A stretch of DNA of 64,000 nt from Panax quinquefolius. Its lineage: Eukaryota > Streptophyta > Magnoliopsida > Apiales > Araliaceae. A program made the translations under genes and the position numbers. Shown here piece after piece: positions 49,018 to 61,008 of the stretch; position 1 is the stretch's first letter, and every line of letters begins with the position of its first letter. The DNA lies in contig CM035163.1 in assembly GCA_020205615.1 (NCBI GenBank), positions 53,603,899 to 53,667,898 on the forward strand, in the 5' to 3' direction. Below the pieces are notes generated by a model. That model had not been told where the DNA came from, made no database searches, and saw nothing but the letters and a program-made list of their open reading frames with translations.

Positions 49018-49469
49018 TATCAGAGCCAAACCTTTATGCAAATTATTAATTGTTTAAATTTGATATGTATATTGATATGTGTTTAGAACAAATTAATTGG
49101 ACATAATTTGTTGTATAAAATTTAAAAATATATATATATAAATCGCGAATCCTGTTATTTTTTTCGCTGAATTCGTGGTTAATAATGGTTACAGGATGAT
49201 TCATGTGATTTACTTTTGAAGTCACGTCTTTTGCATGGCGCATTTATATATTATATATAATATCTTAATATAAACCGCAAGCCATTTTTTTTCCTGTTGC
49301 TTCACAAAAAGATTTGTCAATCATAAAGGGGATATGATTCATGTTATGATTACAGGTCATGTTACTTACGTAATGTAATGTAACTTACCAGGATTCATTA
49401 CTTGATTGTAGATTGGATACAAAATTATCAGGATTCACGTGTTGCTATATATATTATATATATGATATA

Positions 49470-49507
<38 letters not shown>

Positions 49508-50496
49508 CTCAATTATTTTAATCTTAAAATAAAGTTTATTTTAATCTTAAAATAAAAAGTTTATTTTAATATTAAAATTAAATTTCATGATAACTAAGTA
49601 GAGTTGGAATTGGATTCCATGATAACTAATTGGAGTTGAAATTGGATTCCATGTTTCCTTAAATAAAGGAGTTTATTTAGATATGGAATAAGATTTCATA
49701 TTATTCAAAATAAAAGAGTTTATTTGTGAATAGGAAAGAGAATCCGTATTTCCTTAAATGAAGGAGTTTTTTTTTATTTGGAATTGGATTCCATAATTAA
49801 TTAAAATAAAAGAGTTTATTTTGATTAAAGATTTTGATTAAAATAAAATAGTTTATTTTATTCAAAATTGGATAAATTAAAATAAAGAGGTTTATTTTGA
49901 TTTAAATTTGGATTAAAATAAAGGTGTTTATTTTGATTTAAAATTAGATTTTATACTAACTAAATTTTCCCATTAAATGATATCAATATATATATTGAAT
50001 GTTTATTATTCATTAGATGAATGTTATTTATTGATGCATATGGTGATGTGTATGATAATAAATGAGATTGATTATGGACTATTGACCAATGTGATTGGAT
50101 TTTATTTTAGTTGGATGCATGAATGTATGAGTTTTATTAAATGGGGTCTGCGTACCTCGTCTTCTCTAATTTTTTTTCTTAATGTAATTTCTAACTCCCT
50201 CCTATGTACTTCCCCTTGACTACTGATCAATGTTTCTATTTATTTAAATAGTTTTGTAATAGGAATAGTTAGAATTATTTTGAAAAATTAGAGATCAAGG
50301 AGCAAGGAGCAAGGAGCGTTTGAAGACCCATTTGTAATGGAGCCCGGGTTTAAATGTAATAGTTATATTTAAATATTAATTCTTGCACCCCTAGGGTTTG
50401 ACCTTTTGGTTCACTTGGTGGCTCTAGTGAACCAAACTAGAATAAAAGTCCATAATCAATCCGTATAGAATATAGTATTCTAAATGTGCATGCTTA

Positions 50497-50533
<37 letters not shown>

Positions 50534-51227
50534 AACATGCTTCACATGTTAAATAATATGACGTGTATTTTATATATATGTGTGCATGCGCGCTAAATAA
50601 GATGAGTCAAATTAATAACAAACCCCTCAAATATTTTATATTAAGTTGTAACGTTCAAAGATATTTGGAATATCGAACGTCGCCTTCTAGCATGGTAAAA
50701 CAATAGAGTATTAAATATTTGATATGAGTTTGTTGTGCACACACAAGGCAAGTATTAAATATTTAAGATGTTGTCTTATCACATTTAATGCTTATAAATA
50801 GACTGAACAATGCTGTTTTGTTATGCATACACAAGGACAGTGTTTTTCTTTCGAATATATGGAAGTGCTAGGTATGACTTAACTTAGATCATTTTCGTTC
50901 GGATGTGCACACACTTGACCATTATGATCTAAGAGACAAAATACATGGAGTTACATAGTTGATGTAATTGACAAGAGTTGTCTACCTATTTATTTATATA
51001 TAGTTTGTTGTGCACACACAAGGCTATATACATTTGAAATAGGATCCTTATTCTCACTAGCATATCTTTAATTAGATATTGCCGAACTATATATATTGAG
51101 GGTAATATAGTATGAAAATAATAGTGGGAGATACCAATTTAAAACAAGACCTAAATTATTTTGGTAATTAATAAAAAAATGTATGCTAAAATATTGTTAA
51201 TTACAAATTCATTTATAGGATTTTACA
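49018..51227 (+). other. F2 PBS remnant and 2.2-kb leader
   Basis: TATCAGAGCC (49018-49027) is the 3' part of an iMet PBS; the first bases are deleted. The leader holds TA repeats (49470-49502, 50500-50530) and AAATAAAG(A/G)GTTTATTT repeats (49640-49930). It also has the empty K site (50148-50152) and four copies of a TTGTGCACACACAAGG-like imperfect palindrome (50731, 50819, 50901, 51004). No ORF. Confidence 0.75.
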
Positions 51228-52040
51228 ATGTCTAAATTACTATCACTGCGTAGCATATTAGATGCTAAATTAATCGGACCAAATTAAACGGATTGGTTAA
51301 GGAATTTGAGAATAGTTCTCTTGGCTGAAAAGCTATCTTATGTCCTTAATACGCCTATCCCTACAATGGTTGCAGACAATGCCTCTGAGGAAGAGATTGT
51401 TACTTTTAGAAAGTGGCAACATGATGCACAGTTGCCTCAATGCATCAGGCTCGCATCCATGAGTAACGAGCTTCAGCGTCAGCATGAAACTATGGATGCT
51501 CCTACTATACTCCTACACGTCAAGTAGTTAATGGTGAGGAAAGTAAGACTAATTGATATCAGATATCTAAGGAGCTCTTTCGATCTAGAATGACCGATGA
51601 CACTACAGTACAAATAAAAGTCCTTAACATAATCAATTTGATTGATCAATTAGGACAACATGTTTTGTCATGGATGGAGATTTGAGCCAAGATTTGATCT
51701 TGCACTCACTCACGGACTCCTTTCACAATTGTTGTGAATTTTTCATATGAACAAGCTAGATATCAGCCTAGCTAATTTGCTTAACATGTTAAAAAATGTT
51801 GACAGTCACTTTCCAACGACCATGTCTTACTGGTAGGGGCCAAAGGATCTTCTGAAAAGAAGAACGATTCAAAGAAGGTAAATAGAAAGGCAAAAATAAA
51901 GGATAATAAGAACAAAACTGATACAGATAGCAAAGGAGTTTGCTTCCACTGCAATAAGCCAGGACACTAGAAAAGAAACTGTGAGAAGCATCTTGCAGAG
52001 CTAACCAGAAGAAGCTTAGTGAAGCTTCGGTTAAAAATAT
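51228..52040 (+). pseudogene. F2 gag, broken
   Basis: ATG 51228: MSKLLSLRSILDAKLIGPN, stop (Tyr position), DWLRNLRIVLLAEKLSYVL, RLASMSNELQRQHETMDAPT. This is a Ty1/copia capsid (UBN2 type). After frame changes IFHMNKLDISLANLLNML and the single CCHC knuckle CFHCNKPGH-stop-KRNC (TAG at 51968-51970 replacing Trp) are readable. The insertion-proximal half is best preserved. Confidence 0.88.
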
Positions 52041-52490
52041 AGTTTTTTATTCATGATTGAAATAAATTTTTCTTTAAGTCAAGGTTCTACTTGGGTATTG
52101 GATACCGTCTTTTGTTATCATAAATATAGATTTATGAAGGGACCAAGCAGAAGTAGAAAGCTAAACAAAGATAAATAATCCTATGTGTGGAAAATGAAGC
52201 AAAGGTTGCTACATTAGCCATAGGAACTTATAGTTTAGCACTGCCTATGGGCAAATCTATTAAGTCAATAAGTTGTTGTTGTATTCAAGTTCTCCTTGGA
52301 AATATTATTTCCATTTTATTGTTGGACAATAAAATATTTGGTATTATATTTAAGAACAATTGTTGTTCTATTTATAATAATAATGTTTTGTATAGAACTG
52401 GAATATTACTTAATGGATTTTGTATACTTGACTTATGTAAAATTATTTTGCAAATTGAACAAATTAGTATAAGAAAATGAGATGATCATT
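52041..52490 (+). pseudogene. F2 protease and GAG-pre-integrase region, decayed
   Basis: STWVLDTV (52090-52115) is the protease active-site region with the Gly of D-T-G replaced by Val. EAKVATLAIGTYSLALP-GK follows (52190-52260), with a decayed pre-integrase segment to 52480. Several deletions relative to F1's better copy at 60298-60424. Confidence 0.75.
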
Positions 52491-53110
52491 CAAAGAGTTG
52501 AATGTGTGTATTTACTGAAATACATGTGTGAATTATTTGAAAGGTTCAAAGAATTCAGAAGTGAAACTAATTTGAAAAGTATTAAGATTCTTTGATTAGA
52601 TCAAGGAATAAATACTTATGCAATAAGTTTCTAGATCATCTCAAATGGTTTTCTCATAATGGACGCCTCCTGATACGCAATAATTGATTGATGTATCTGA
52701 AAGGAAAAATCATACCTTGTTGGACATGGTACAGTCCAAAATGATTTACCGATATTCCAGTATCCTTCTGGGGTCAAGCCCTAGAAATGGTTGCATATCT
52801 ATGAAAAAGGTAACCTTAAAATCCGTCCACAAGACTCCATAAAAGTTATGAACAAGGAGGATTCCTAATCTTAAGTATGTTAAGATAAGGGTTTGTCCAA
52901 CTTATGTGAAAAGGTTTCAAAAGGATAAGTTTGGGACAAAATTTGATAAGTACAGATTTGTGGGACATCCTAAAGTAAGTTTAGGGTATATGTTCTATAA
53001 TCCTACTTAGCAAAAGGTGTTTGTTGCGAAACACGCTACCTTCTAAGATAAATGTGCTTATCATTGAAGGAGCTAGTGGGAGGATAATAGATCTTAAAGA
53101 GTTCAAGAAC
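52491..53110 (+). pseudogene. F2 integrase, C-terminal part
   Basis: In shifted frames: KSIKILR-DQG (second Asp region, about 52575), WTPPDTQ-LI-VSER (Glu region, about 52660-52710), SVHKTP, RRIPNLKYVKI, CPTYVKRFQKDKFG and YNPT-QKVFVAKHATF. The zinc finger and first catalytic Asp segment are missing. More than eight stops. Confidence 0.8.
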
Positions 53111-53826
53111 CACAAATCACTATAAGTCAAATAAGAGGAACCTATAGATGTACCCTCTTGTACCACAACCGAACCAGTAAATGCTGAATAGTACCAAGAT
53201 ACAGGAGGTATGGATTCATCATAGACGATGATGATGATGTACACATCATAGAAGATGATGATCCAGTTACATACGATAAGTTCAGAGTTGTAAACACTCA
53301 GAGAAATGGATTGAAGCAAGCTTCTCAAAATGGAACATTCGTTTTGACGAGACAATCAAAAGAGTTTCATTTTATTAAAAACAAGAATGAACCTAGTGTG
53401 TACAAAAGGGTCAGTGGGAGCATCGTGACATTCCTAGTATTATATTTTGATATATTACGGATAAGGAATGACATGCCAATGCTAGAATCAGTAAAGATAA
53501 AGTTGTCTAAACATTCCTCCACGAATGATTTGGGAAGAGTATCTTAATTGGGGATACAAATCTATATAGATAGATTCAAGAGGATGCTCGACTTAACCCA
53601 AGGAACGTATATTCATTTGATGCTAAAGTCGTTTAGCATGGCAAACTCCAAGAGGTGTCTCATGTTGATGAGCCATGGAGTGTATCTCTCTTAATAGTCC
53701 CCATAGACTCCTGAAAAGAGAGATCGCATGAGTAACTATCATGTATGCAATGAAATGTATGAGACCTGATGTTGATCAGTCATATTTCGGAGAAGTTCAC
53801 TATAAGTCAGTGAAAAACATCTTAAG
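53111..53826 (+). pseudogene. F2 reverse transcriptase remnant
   Basis: An acidic linker (53110-53260) leads to the RT palm end: EPSVYKRVSGSIVTFLVLYF then DIL. The copia YVDD box is reduced to YFD, so catalysis is lost. DMPMLESVKIKL, DLG, and YAMKCMRPDVDQSYFGEVHY follow, up to VKNILS where LTR H is inserted. The N-terminal two thirds of RT is deleted. Confidence 0.8.
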
Positions 53827-54879
53827 TGTGACGCCCCCAAAATTAGGTATACATCACCCATCTTGGGTAGTCAGATACATGGTACAGAATTTAAATACAA
53901 CTTACTAATATAACTGTCGTATACAATACGACATAAACTGTGAGTTTGAATACAAATATTGTCTACTAGATATTATACAAACTCAAAAGGAGTCCTCATT
54001 ACAATTATTATCACACTATTTCACAGAATAGTGAGGACTACTAATGCTATCCTCTCGGATCATTACTCCGTTCCCCCAGACTCGTCCCGAAATATATTCT
54101 CATTTCACAAGAGAAACGGTGAAAGAAAGGGTGAGCTCAACTAGCTCGATGAAGAAATATTATGACTAAGATAATGCGTAATAAATTATCATTAGCTTCA
54201 ACAAATGTTAAACCGATAAGATATAATGAACATCAAGTTTAACTACAAATGAAACCAAAGAATCCATTAAAAGAGTCAATTAGAAAATAAAATCTACTAT
54301 CTTTTATGATTTAAAAGGTTTTCATCAACATATAAATTTGAGACTCAAATTTTAATAAATATTCCACATCATCGAATCACCCCTCACTTTTCTGACCAAG
54401 GATATTCTTTAGTATCACGACCACAATTATTCATGCACTACTACGGGCAAGAATAGTTGTGTATTCATTAATGGTCATGATCATGCCAACAATCGTCCAT
54501 CAATGCACTACGGCCCATCGAGGATTTTTATCACATCATTTGTAACATTACGGTCCATGATTACACCGAATAATCCACAGGTCATAATCATACCAAGCCC
54601 ATCTATACACTTCTGAGCCACAAATGACTTTCAACATAATATAAACATGAGGATGATGACAATGATATAAGAATTCAATAAAACAAGTTCAAGAATTATT
54701 TTATCCGAGAATTATTAACGTCCCAAATTGTCAACATGATCTTTGTTTTGTAGAGTAAAATTCAAGAATGATCGGAAGAATATTTCCATGAAAAGATATT
54801 TGGATGAAACGCAAATATCAAGGATATTCTACTAATTTCATGGAGTATAAAGTCAAAGTTTTAACCAATTGGGTATAAT

Positions 54880-55385
54880 AAAGAATGGAATAACAAAAGA
54901 AATCACCATGCATGCGATAGGCCGCACACAAGCGGTTATTCCAATGAGAATAATAAATAACGGAACCAGTCCGTCGTAAATGCACACAGATGAGGATGTT
55001 CCAATGAATAATAATAAAGATTTTAACCAGTCCGTGTAAACACACGCATGTGATGTTCCAATGTAATAATAATAAAAAATTTAACCAGTCCGGTGTAAAA
55101 CACATGCATGTGATGTTCCAATGAATAATAATAGAAGAATGTCACCAAGTATAGGGTAAACCACGTATACAAAAGTTATTCCAATGAATAATAAAGAATG
55201 GAATAACGTAAGAAGATCACCAAGTATAGGGGATTCACAGATACTGAGTTATTCAAATGAGAATAAATAAGAATGGAATAACATAAGGATTTCACCAAGT
55301 ATAGGGTATGCCACAGATACAAAGTTATGTATAGGGTATGCCACTTTTACAGGTTATTCCAACAGAATAATAAAGAATGGAATAA
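54880..55385 (-). repeat. Tandem array in H, A/C type
   Basis: About eight units with TTCCAATGAATAATAATAAAG cores and spacers such as CACCAAGTATAGGGTA, unlike the CATGCATGCG spacers in A and C. Confidence 0.8.
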
Positions 55386-55639
55386 CAAAAGTTCTCTTCA
55401 TGAATAAGAAAGAATAACACCCCTTACGAGTACAACAAATAATATTCCCTACCTTAGAAGAACTGAATATTGGAAAAGTGAAGTAGCAGAATACTTTTCT
55501 TCTTTCTCTCTATAGTTTCTCTCTCTAAGAAATAATGAAGGAATGAGCTTTCTATTTATAGAAAAACTGAGGGTGGCTCTTGGTCTTAACGAAGGGTCAA
55601 AATGACTCTTGGTAATATTGAAGAGACAACTACTATTTG

Positions 55640-55870
55640 CGAAGGGGTAATTAACCTTTGGAACACCGAAGAGGCAGTTAACTCTTGGTAATATTGAAGG
55701 GACAACTACTATTGAAGAAGGTAATTACTATTGACGAAGGTAAATACTATTGACGAAGGTAATTACTATTCACAAAGGTAATTACTATTCACAAAGGTAA
55801 TTACTATTGATGAAGGTAAATACTATTGACGATGGTAATTATTATTCACAAAGGTAATTACTATTGACGA
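55640..55870 (-). repeat. GAAGGTAATTACTATTGAC array in H
   Basis: About ten 17-25-bp units, upstream of the TATA box in element sense. Not seen in the other LTRs of the family. Confidence 0.85.
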
Positions 55871-56544
55871 AGAGACTCTTAGATGATGACATATGGGCCC
55901 CCCATAAAATAATCAAACTTACCACAAACGTCTCATAACAGACTCTTTATATACATCAAGGATTAAATAAATATTACCACAAATCATTTTATTTTTAATC
56001 AACCCATTTTTAATCTTTCAACAATTATTAATCATTTATAACTTGTCATCTCAATTAATAATATAACATATTATACAGATGATACTGTGACAATAATTGA
56101 ATCAATAATATAAGAGATATGATGCAGCAATTACTGTAGCAATATTGAGTATAGCTAAGTGACTTCTTACGTAAGCATCAATAATCAATACCGTGTGTTA
56201 CTATGCAACCACGCCAGATTCTCGTACTTTTTACCACCGGGTAGTTCAACAGCTTTTAACGGTAACACCTCCATAGTTATTTTTATAGAAAGATAATTTT
56301 GTCGTTTCCTAACTACGACAATACTTCCGTTAATGGGGTCCACTAATGATTGAGTCATAAATACGAATATTCCCAAACAAAAAGAATATTCCCAGACCAA
56401 ACGAATATTTTATAACAACTTGCTTACTTTGCAAAATTTATAAATATTACCTGAACTATAACATTATATCAAATTTATTCCATAATATTCAAAAATAATA
56501 TTTATAGAAAATTCATCTTTATTTATAAAAGCTGGGGTCTTACA

Positions 56545-57034
56545 TTAACTACTTAACTGGAACTAAGGATGTGATCATGTACATGATGTGTCTGAATTAA
56601 AACTAGAAGGCTTAACAGACTCAAGTCTTTCAAACAGACCAAGACGACAGAAAATCCACTTTAAGGTAAAGTGTTACCTTGAATGGTGGGGCAGTGAATT
56701 GGAAAGTTTCCAAACAGCAAAGAGTTGTTAGTTTTGTGATAAAGACAAAGTATATAGCTATAAATGAAGCTACAAGTTGATTGTTTAGATGAAAAGTTCA
56801 TTACAGAACTAGAAAAAGTTCCTAAGTCTCATCTTGGATCTAAACATGTGTTGTGGAACTTTCATTTGATTATAGGAATCATTGAAAGATGGAAAATCAC
56901 TATAGAGATAGTGGACTCTCAAGAACAACATTACATATCCATTAACTAAAGCTTATCCAACAGTAGGATAATCGTCACTTATAGAAGAAGGGTATGAGAT
57001 ACCATGACAATTGGCTTTAGTGAAAGTGGGAGAT
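56545..57034 (+). pseudogene. F2 RNase H remnant and polypurine tract
   Basis: YLTGTKDVIMYM, then DQDDRKST (about 56640), LNGGAVNWKVSKQQ and KYIAINEA are copia RNase H pieces in broken frames. The PPT TGAAAGTGGGAGAT (57021-57034) directly precedes the 3' LTR and is intact in form. Confidence 0.8.
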
Positions 57035-58915
57035 TGAAAGTGGTATGCACACAAGCCAATCATGTTTGATGATAAAGCATATACTTTGTAACAATCTTAT
57101 TCATTTATTAATTAAAAAGTATTAATTTATTAAAGGCTTTTAATTATCTACATGATGCTATTTTATAATATGTGATCAACCCATAGTTTTAAGCAATGAT
57201 TTTAGAATAATGATGATGATCATTCTAATGAGATCTAAATTCTTAGAAAGCTTAAAACTAAAATAGTTCCCAATTGTTGGATTACTAAATTGGGGATTAG
57301 TGAATCCGGATAGATTGGTACATACGTTGCTTGCTCATTGGATGAGGATGATTAATCTCATGATCATTTGTGTGGAGACACTAAATCAAGTATATAGGTG
57401 CTTATTAGAGAATAAGTTCACTGAACGTGGCTCGTTAAGGAATACCTAATGGAGTTTTACTTGACTGTCAATAAGAATTCCTTTAGTGATATTAGTACAA
57501 GTGATCCTTGGACTTGAGATCATCATAGTATCTTGTGTATGATGAGTTATACTTTAACTTATTCCTTAAGACCCTTAGGGTATATCAAAGGATATGCTTG
57601 GGTATAATAAGTTGTACATGGAGATAATGTATGATCAATAAAGAATCTACCGCTTCTGGTAAAAGAAGAGAAATGTCCTATGTGATTCGATAAATGGCAA
57701 CCCAGTAGTCCTTGGCCAAGGCAGAAAAAAATTAGAAAGGAGTTTCTAATTTGCATTATTTGGAGTTGTGCATTTAAGAATCGAAATACATATAATTAAA
57801 TAAAATAAGACTTGACAGTAATTCCATGTCTTATATTTAATTGGGATATTGTATGGCGGAAGGATTGAATTGTACGGTAACTATTTACTCAAAGGTTCTT
57901 TTATGATTAATGTTGAAATCTATATTATCTGGAAAGTTGTTGATCACTAGGGAGGCTTATCCCTATTGTAGAATAAATATTATTTATTTAAATAAATTAA
58001 TTATTTAATTTATTTATTTAAATAAGATTAGAATTGTTCTAATTGATTTATTCACAACCGGTTTAATATGGAGAACCTAAAGGGTCACACCATAAAAGGA
58101 AGAATAATTATTTAAGAAGTTAATGGCATAATCATAATAATATGTTAAGTGTATTTAATTTAATCTATGGTGATAGAATAAATTAAATAGCTTAATATTT
58201 ATTATTTAATATTTTAGAAATATTAAATATGTAAATTAATAAGAGGATTCTTATTAATATTATTACAATTATTATTATTTTAATTTCTAAAGAGTTGGAA
58301 ATTAATTAATAAAAGTACTCTCAAATATCCTAATAGGATTAGGAGGCAAATTAATTAAATGAGTTTAATTAATTATCCCTAATAAGAGTAGGGAGCTTAA
58401 TTAATTAAAAGAATTTAATTAATTAAATAAAACCCAATTCCTTAATTGTTAAGGAGGGTTGCCTACATCTATAAATAAGAGGAGTCTTATTATGGGTGAG
58501 GTGGTTGACGTTTTCATAGAATACGTAATTCCAATAGTTGGGAGAGTACACCCTTTTCTATGAGAGATAGAAAAAAACTAGGATTTTGCAAACCACCCTT
58601 CTTCTTGAATATTTCTTCTTCCTTGGTGGATCACCTTTAGAGGCCAAACACTTGGGTGGCTAACGTTGATCAAAGAAAGGAACCAAACCCTGTGGATTCA
58701 AGTTGAACGCGAAAAGGATTGGAGGTGAACTTGTACCTGAGGAAGCTTGAATCTTCAAGGGTATGATTCTAGTTCTTCCTTTTTTCGTTTAATTAATAAT
58801 TGTGCATAAAGGATGATCCGGGTATATGGTTTGTAAAAATTTTAAACTCTAATTTTTACACGTTTCTGCTTATTTGTGCAATTTGATTGCGTTCATGAAT
58901 ATTGCAAACCTAACT
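57035..58915 (+). repeat. F2 3' LTR (LTR3)
   Basis: TGAAAGTGGTATGCACAC to CAAACCTAACT. The terminal A of CA seems to have changed to T. TATA box at 58470-58477. Followed by the GCCAC duplication. Confidence 0.88.
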
Positions 58916-59408
58916 GCCACAAGGCAAGTATTAAGTATTTAAGATGTTAATTTATCACATTTGATCCTTATAAAGAAAATTGAACAATATTATTTTGTTG
59001 TGTCACCACAAGTACAATATTTTTCCTTTTTGAATATATGGAAGTGCTAGGTTTGACTTAACTTAGATAATTTTGATTCGAATGTGCCACCACTTGATCA
59101 AAATAATCCAAGAGGCAAAATAAAAGGAGTTACATGATGATCTAATTGACAAGAGTTGTCTACCTATTTATTTATATATAATTTGTTGTGTCACCACAAG
59201 ACTATATATATATTTGAAATGGGATCCTTATTCTCACTAGCAAAAACTTTAATTATATTTTGCCGAACTATATAGATGAGGGTAATATAGTTTGAAGAAA
59301 ATAGTGGGAGATACCAATATAAAATAAGACCTAATTTATTTTGGTAAAATAAATTAATTAAATGAATGTTTGCTAAATTATTGTTTTTTCACATGCAGAA
59401 ATTTGAAA
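58916..59408 (+). other. F1 leader, third part
   Basis: Continues F1 after F2. Collinear with 50748-51227 of F2, but its palindrome copies read GTGTCACCACAAG (58994, 59182) or GTGCCACCACTTG (59080). Leads to gag ATG at 59409. Confidence 0.8.
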
Positions 59409-60424
59409 ATGTCACACTCACTAATTTCATTGCGTAGCATACTTGATGCTAACATACTAACTGAACTGAATTACACGGACTGATTAAAGAATTTGAAAAT
59501 TGTTCTCACTGCTGAAAAGATTTCTTGTGTCCTAAATTTGCCCGTACCTGCAAAAGTTGCAGACACAACCTCTGAGGAATAGATTGCTACTTTTAAACAA
59601 TGGCAAGATGATGCATCTATGACTCAATGCATCATGCTTACATCCATGAGTAACGAGCTTCAGCGTCAGCATGAAACCATGAATGCTCCTACTATGCTAC
59701 TGCACCTGCATGAGCTGTAAGGTGAGCAAAGTAGGACTGCTAGATATGAAATATCTAAGGAGCTCTTCCGATCTTGGATGACCGAGGGTACTACCGTTGA
59801 GACTCATGTCTTAAAGATGATCAATCTAATTAAACGTCTTGGACAGCTTAGGTTTGTCATGGATGGGGATTTGAGTCAAGATTTAGTCTTGCAGTCACTC
59901 CTGGACACCTTCTCACAATTATTGTGAATTTTCACATGAATAAGTTAGATGTCTGCTTGCCTAAATTACTTAACATGTTTAAAACTACTGAAGGTCACTT
60001 CCCATCCAAGAAGAACCATGTCTTACTGGTGGATGATTCGTCCAAGAAAAGGAAGAGGCCCAAGGTATCTTCTCAAAAGAAGAAATCCAAGAAGGCTAAG
60101 GGTAAGGCAAAAGTAAAGGTTCAAAAGAAACATGATCCAGCTAGCTAAGGAATTTTCTTCCATTGCAACAAGCTGGGTCACTGGAAGAGGAACTGTAAGG
60201 ATTATCTTACGGAGCAAAAGCAGAAGAAGCTTGAACAAACATCGAATCCTAATCAAGGTTTGTTTATGATTGAAATTAATTTTTCTGAAAGTCAATCTTC
60301 TACTTGGGTATTGGATACCGGCTGTGGTTCTCACATATGTAATAATATGCACGAACTGGTCAGAAGTAGAAAACTGAGCAATGATGATGTCATCCTACGA
60401 GTGGGAAATGGAGCAAAGGTTGTT
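59409..60424 (+). pseudogene. F1 gag and protease start
   Basis: ATG 59409: ISLRSILDANILTELNYTD, TGA (59481-59483, former Trp), LKNLKIVLTAEKI, MLTSMSNELQRQHETMNAPT, FVMDGDLSQDLVLQSLLDTF. A frameshift near 59920 leads to MNKLDVCLPKLLNMFK and a Lys-rich stretch. The zinc knuckle FFHCNKLGHWKRNC has its first Cys changed to Phe. Protease STWVLDTGCGSHICNNM (about 60298-60350) is intact up to the insertion of M. Protease normally matures the particle. Confidence 0.88.
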
Positions 60425-61008
60425 GTGAAATTTTAAGTAGCCATACTTAGAAGGGGGGGTTGAATAAGTATGGGAACAAATGATGTCAAACTTTTGTAAC
60501 TTAAAAGTACTTTCTTATATTGAATGCAGTATGCTGGATTATATATCTATGTTTACCAAATTTATTAATACAGGATGTTGGATTAAATATTTAAGCTTGC
60601 AGAGTGATCAGAGTATAATGCAGGATGCTAGATAGAATATTTATGCTTACCAGATTATCAATACAGGATGCTGGATTGAATATCTATGCCAGTAGAATGA
60701 TCAATATAGAATGCGGAATGCTGGATAGAATATTTATACTTACTAGATTATCAGTGTATGAAAATTAACCACTAAACACTTTTTATGTTTAATCTTTTAA
60801 TATCAATTCAAGTCTTGAATTGTTTAAACTTAATTTAGAAGTTTATGACTCAATCAAGAAGAAGAACACTATATGTTAAAGTATTAAGATTATAAATTAC
60901 AACTCAAATTGAAGAATGCAATAAATAATTAAAGTAAAATAATCAAGCACATGAACACAAGGAAGTTTTACGTGGTTCAGCCCCTATCCTCTATTCTAGT
61001 AGCCTAAT
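60425..61008. repeat. Unidentified inserted repeat M
   Basis: After GCAAAGGTTGTT the F1 frame stops abruptly. M begins near TGTGAAATTTTAAG, then AGAAGGGGGGGTTGAATAAG. It has five irregular units of AGGATGCTGGATAGAATATTTATGC type (60525-60770) and ends with TTTTACGTGGTTCAGCCCC. Such wording recurs around plant repeats, but I cannot assign a class. Its right end is hidden by LTR I. Confidence 0.5.

Larger units (their letters stand above)
53827..56544 (-). mobile_element. Solo LTR H (A/C-related family) in F2
   Basis: TGTAAGACCCCAGC at 56544 to GGGGGCGTCACA at 53827, antisense to F2. The left flank is TTAAG (53822-53826); the right flank TTAA-CTAC fits TTAAG with one base deleted, since removing H then restores NILSYLTGTKD. 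It contains a TATA box (55561-55552), donor-like GGTAGGG (55452), an array (54880-55385) and a second array (55640-55870). The GCGCGCAATTAGG block seen in the other members is not evident. Confidence 0.88.
47155..58915 (+). mobile_element. Element F2: Ty1/copia, same family and orientation as F1, nested in its leader
   Basis: 5' LTR 47155-49017 and 3' LTR 57035-58915. It is flanked by GCCAC (47150-47154 and 58916-58920), an exact 5-bp duplication. Removing F2 rejoins F1's leader to match F2's own leader at 50731-50760. It carries gag, decayed protease, integrase, a short RT part and RNase H, interrupted by solo LTR H. Most of RT is missing. Confidence 0.9.
41166..60424 (+). mobile_element. 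Element F1: Ty1/copia retrotransposon, 5' part, heavily interrupted
   Basis: Pieces in order: 5' LTR (41166-42978), PBS, leader (42998-43391), solo LTR K, leader (46537-47154), element F2, leader (58921-59408), gag and protease start (59409-60424). The protease is then cut by repeat M. The 3' part lies beyond the window. Gag wording (SMSNELQRQHETMNAPTMLL, LDTGCGSHIC) identifies Ty1/copia. Confidence 0.85.
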
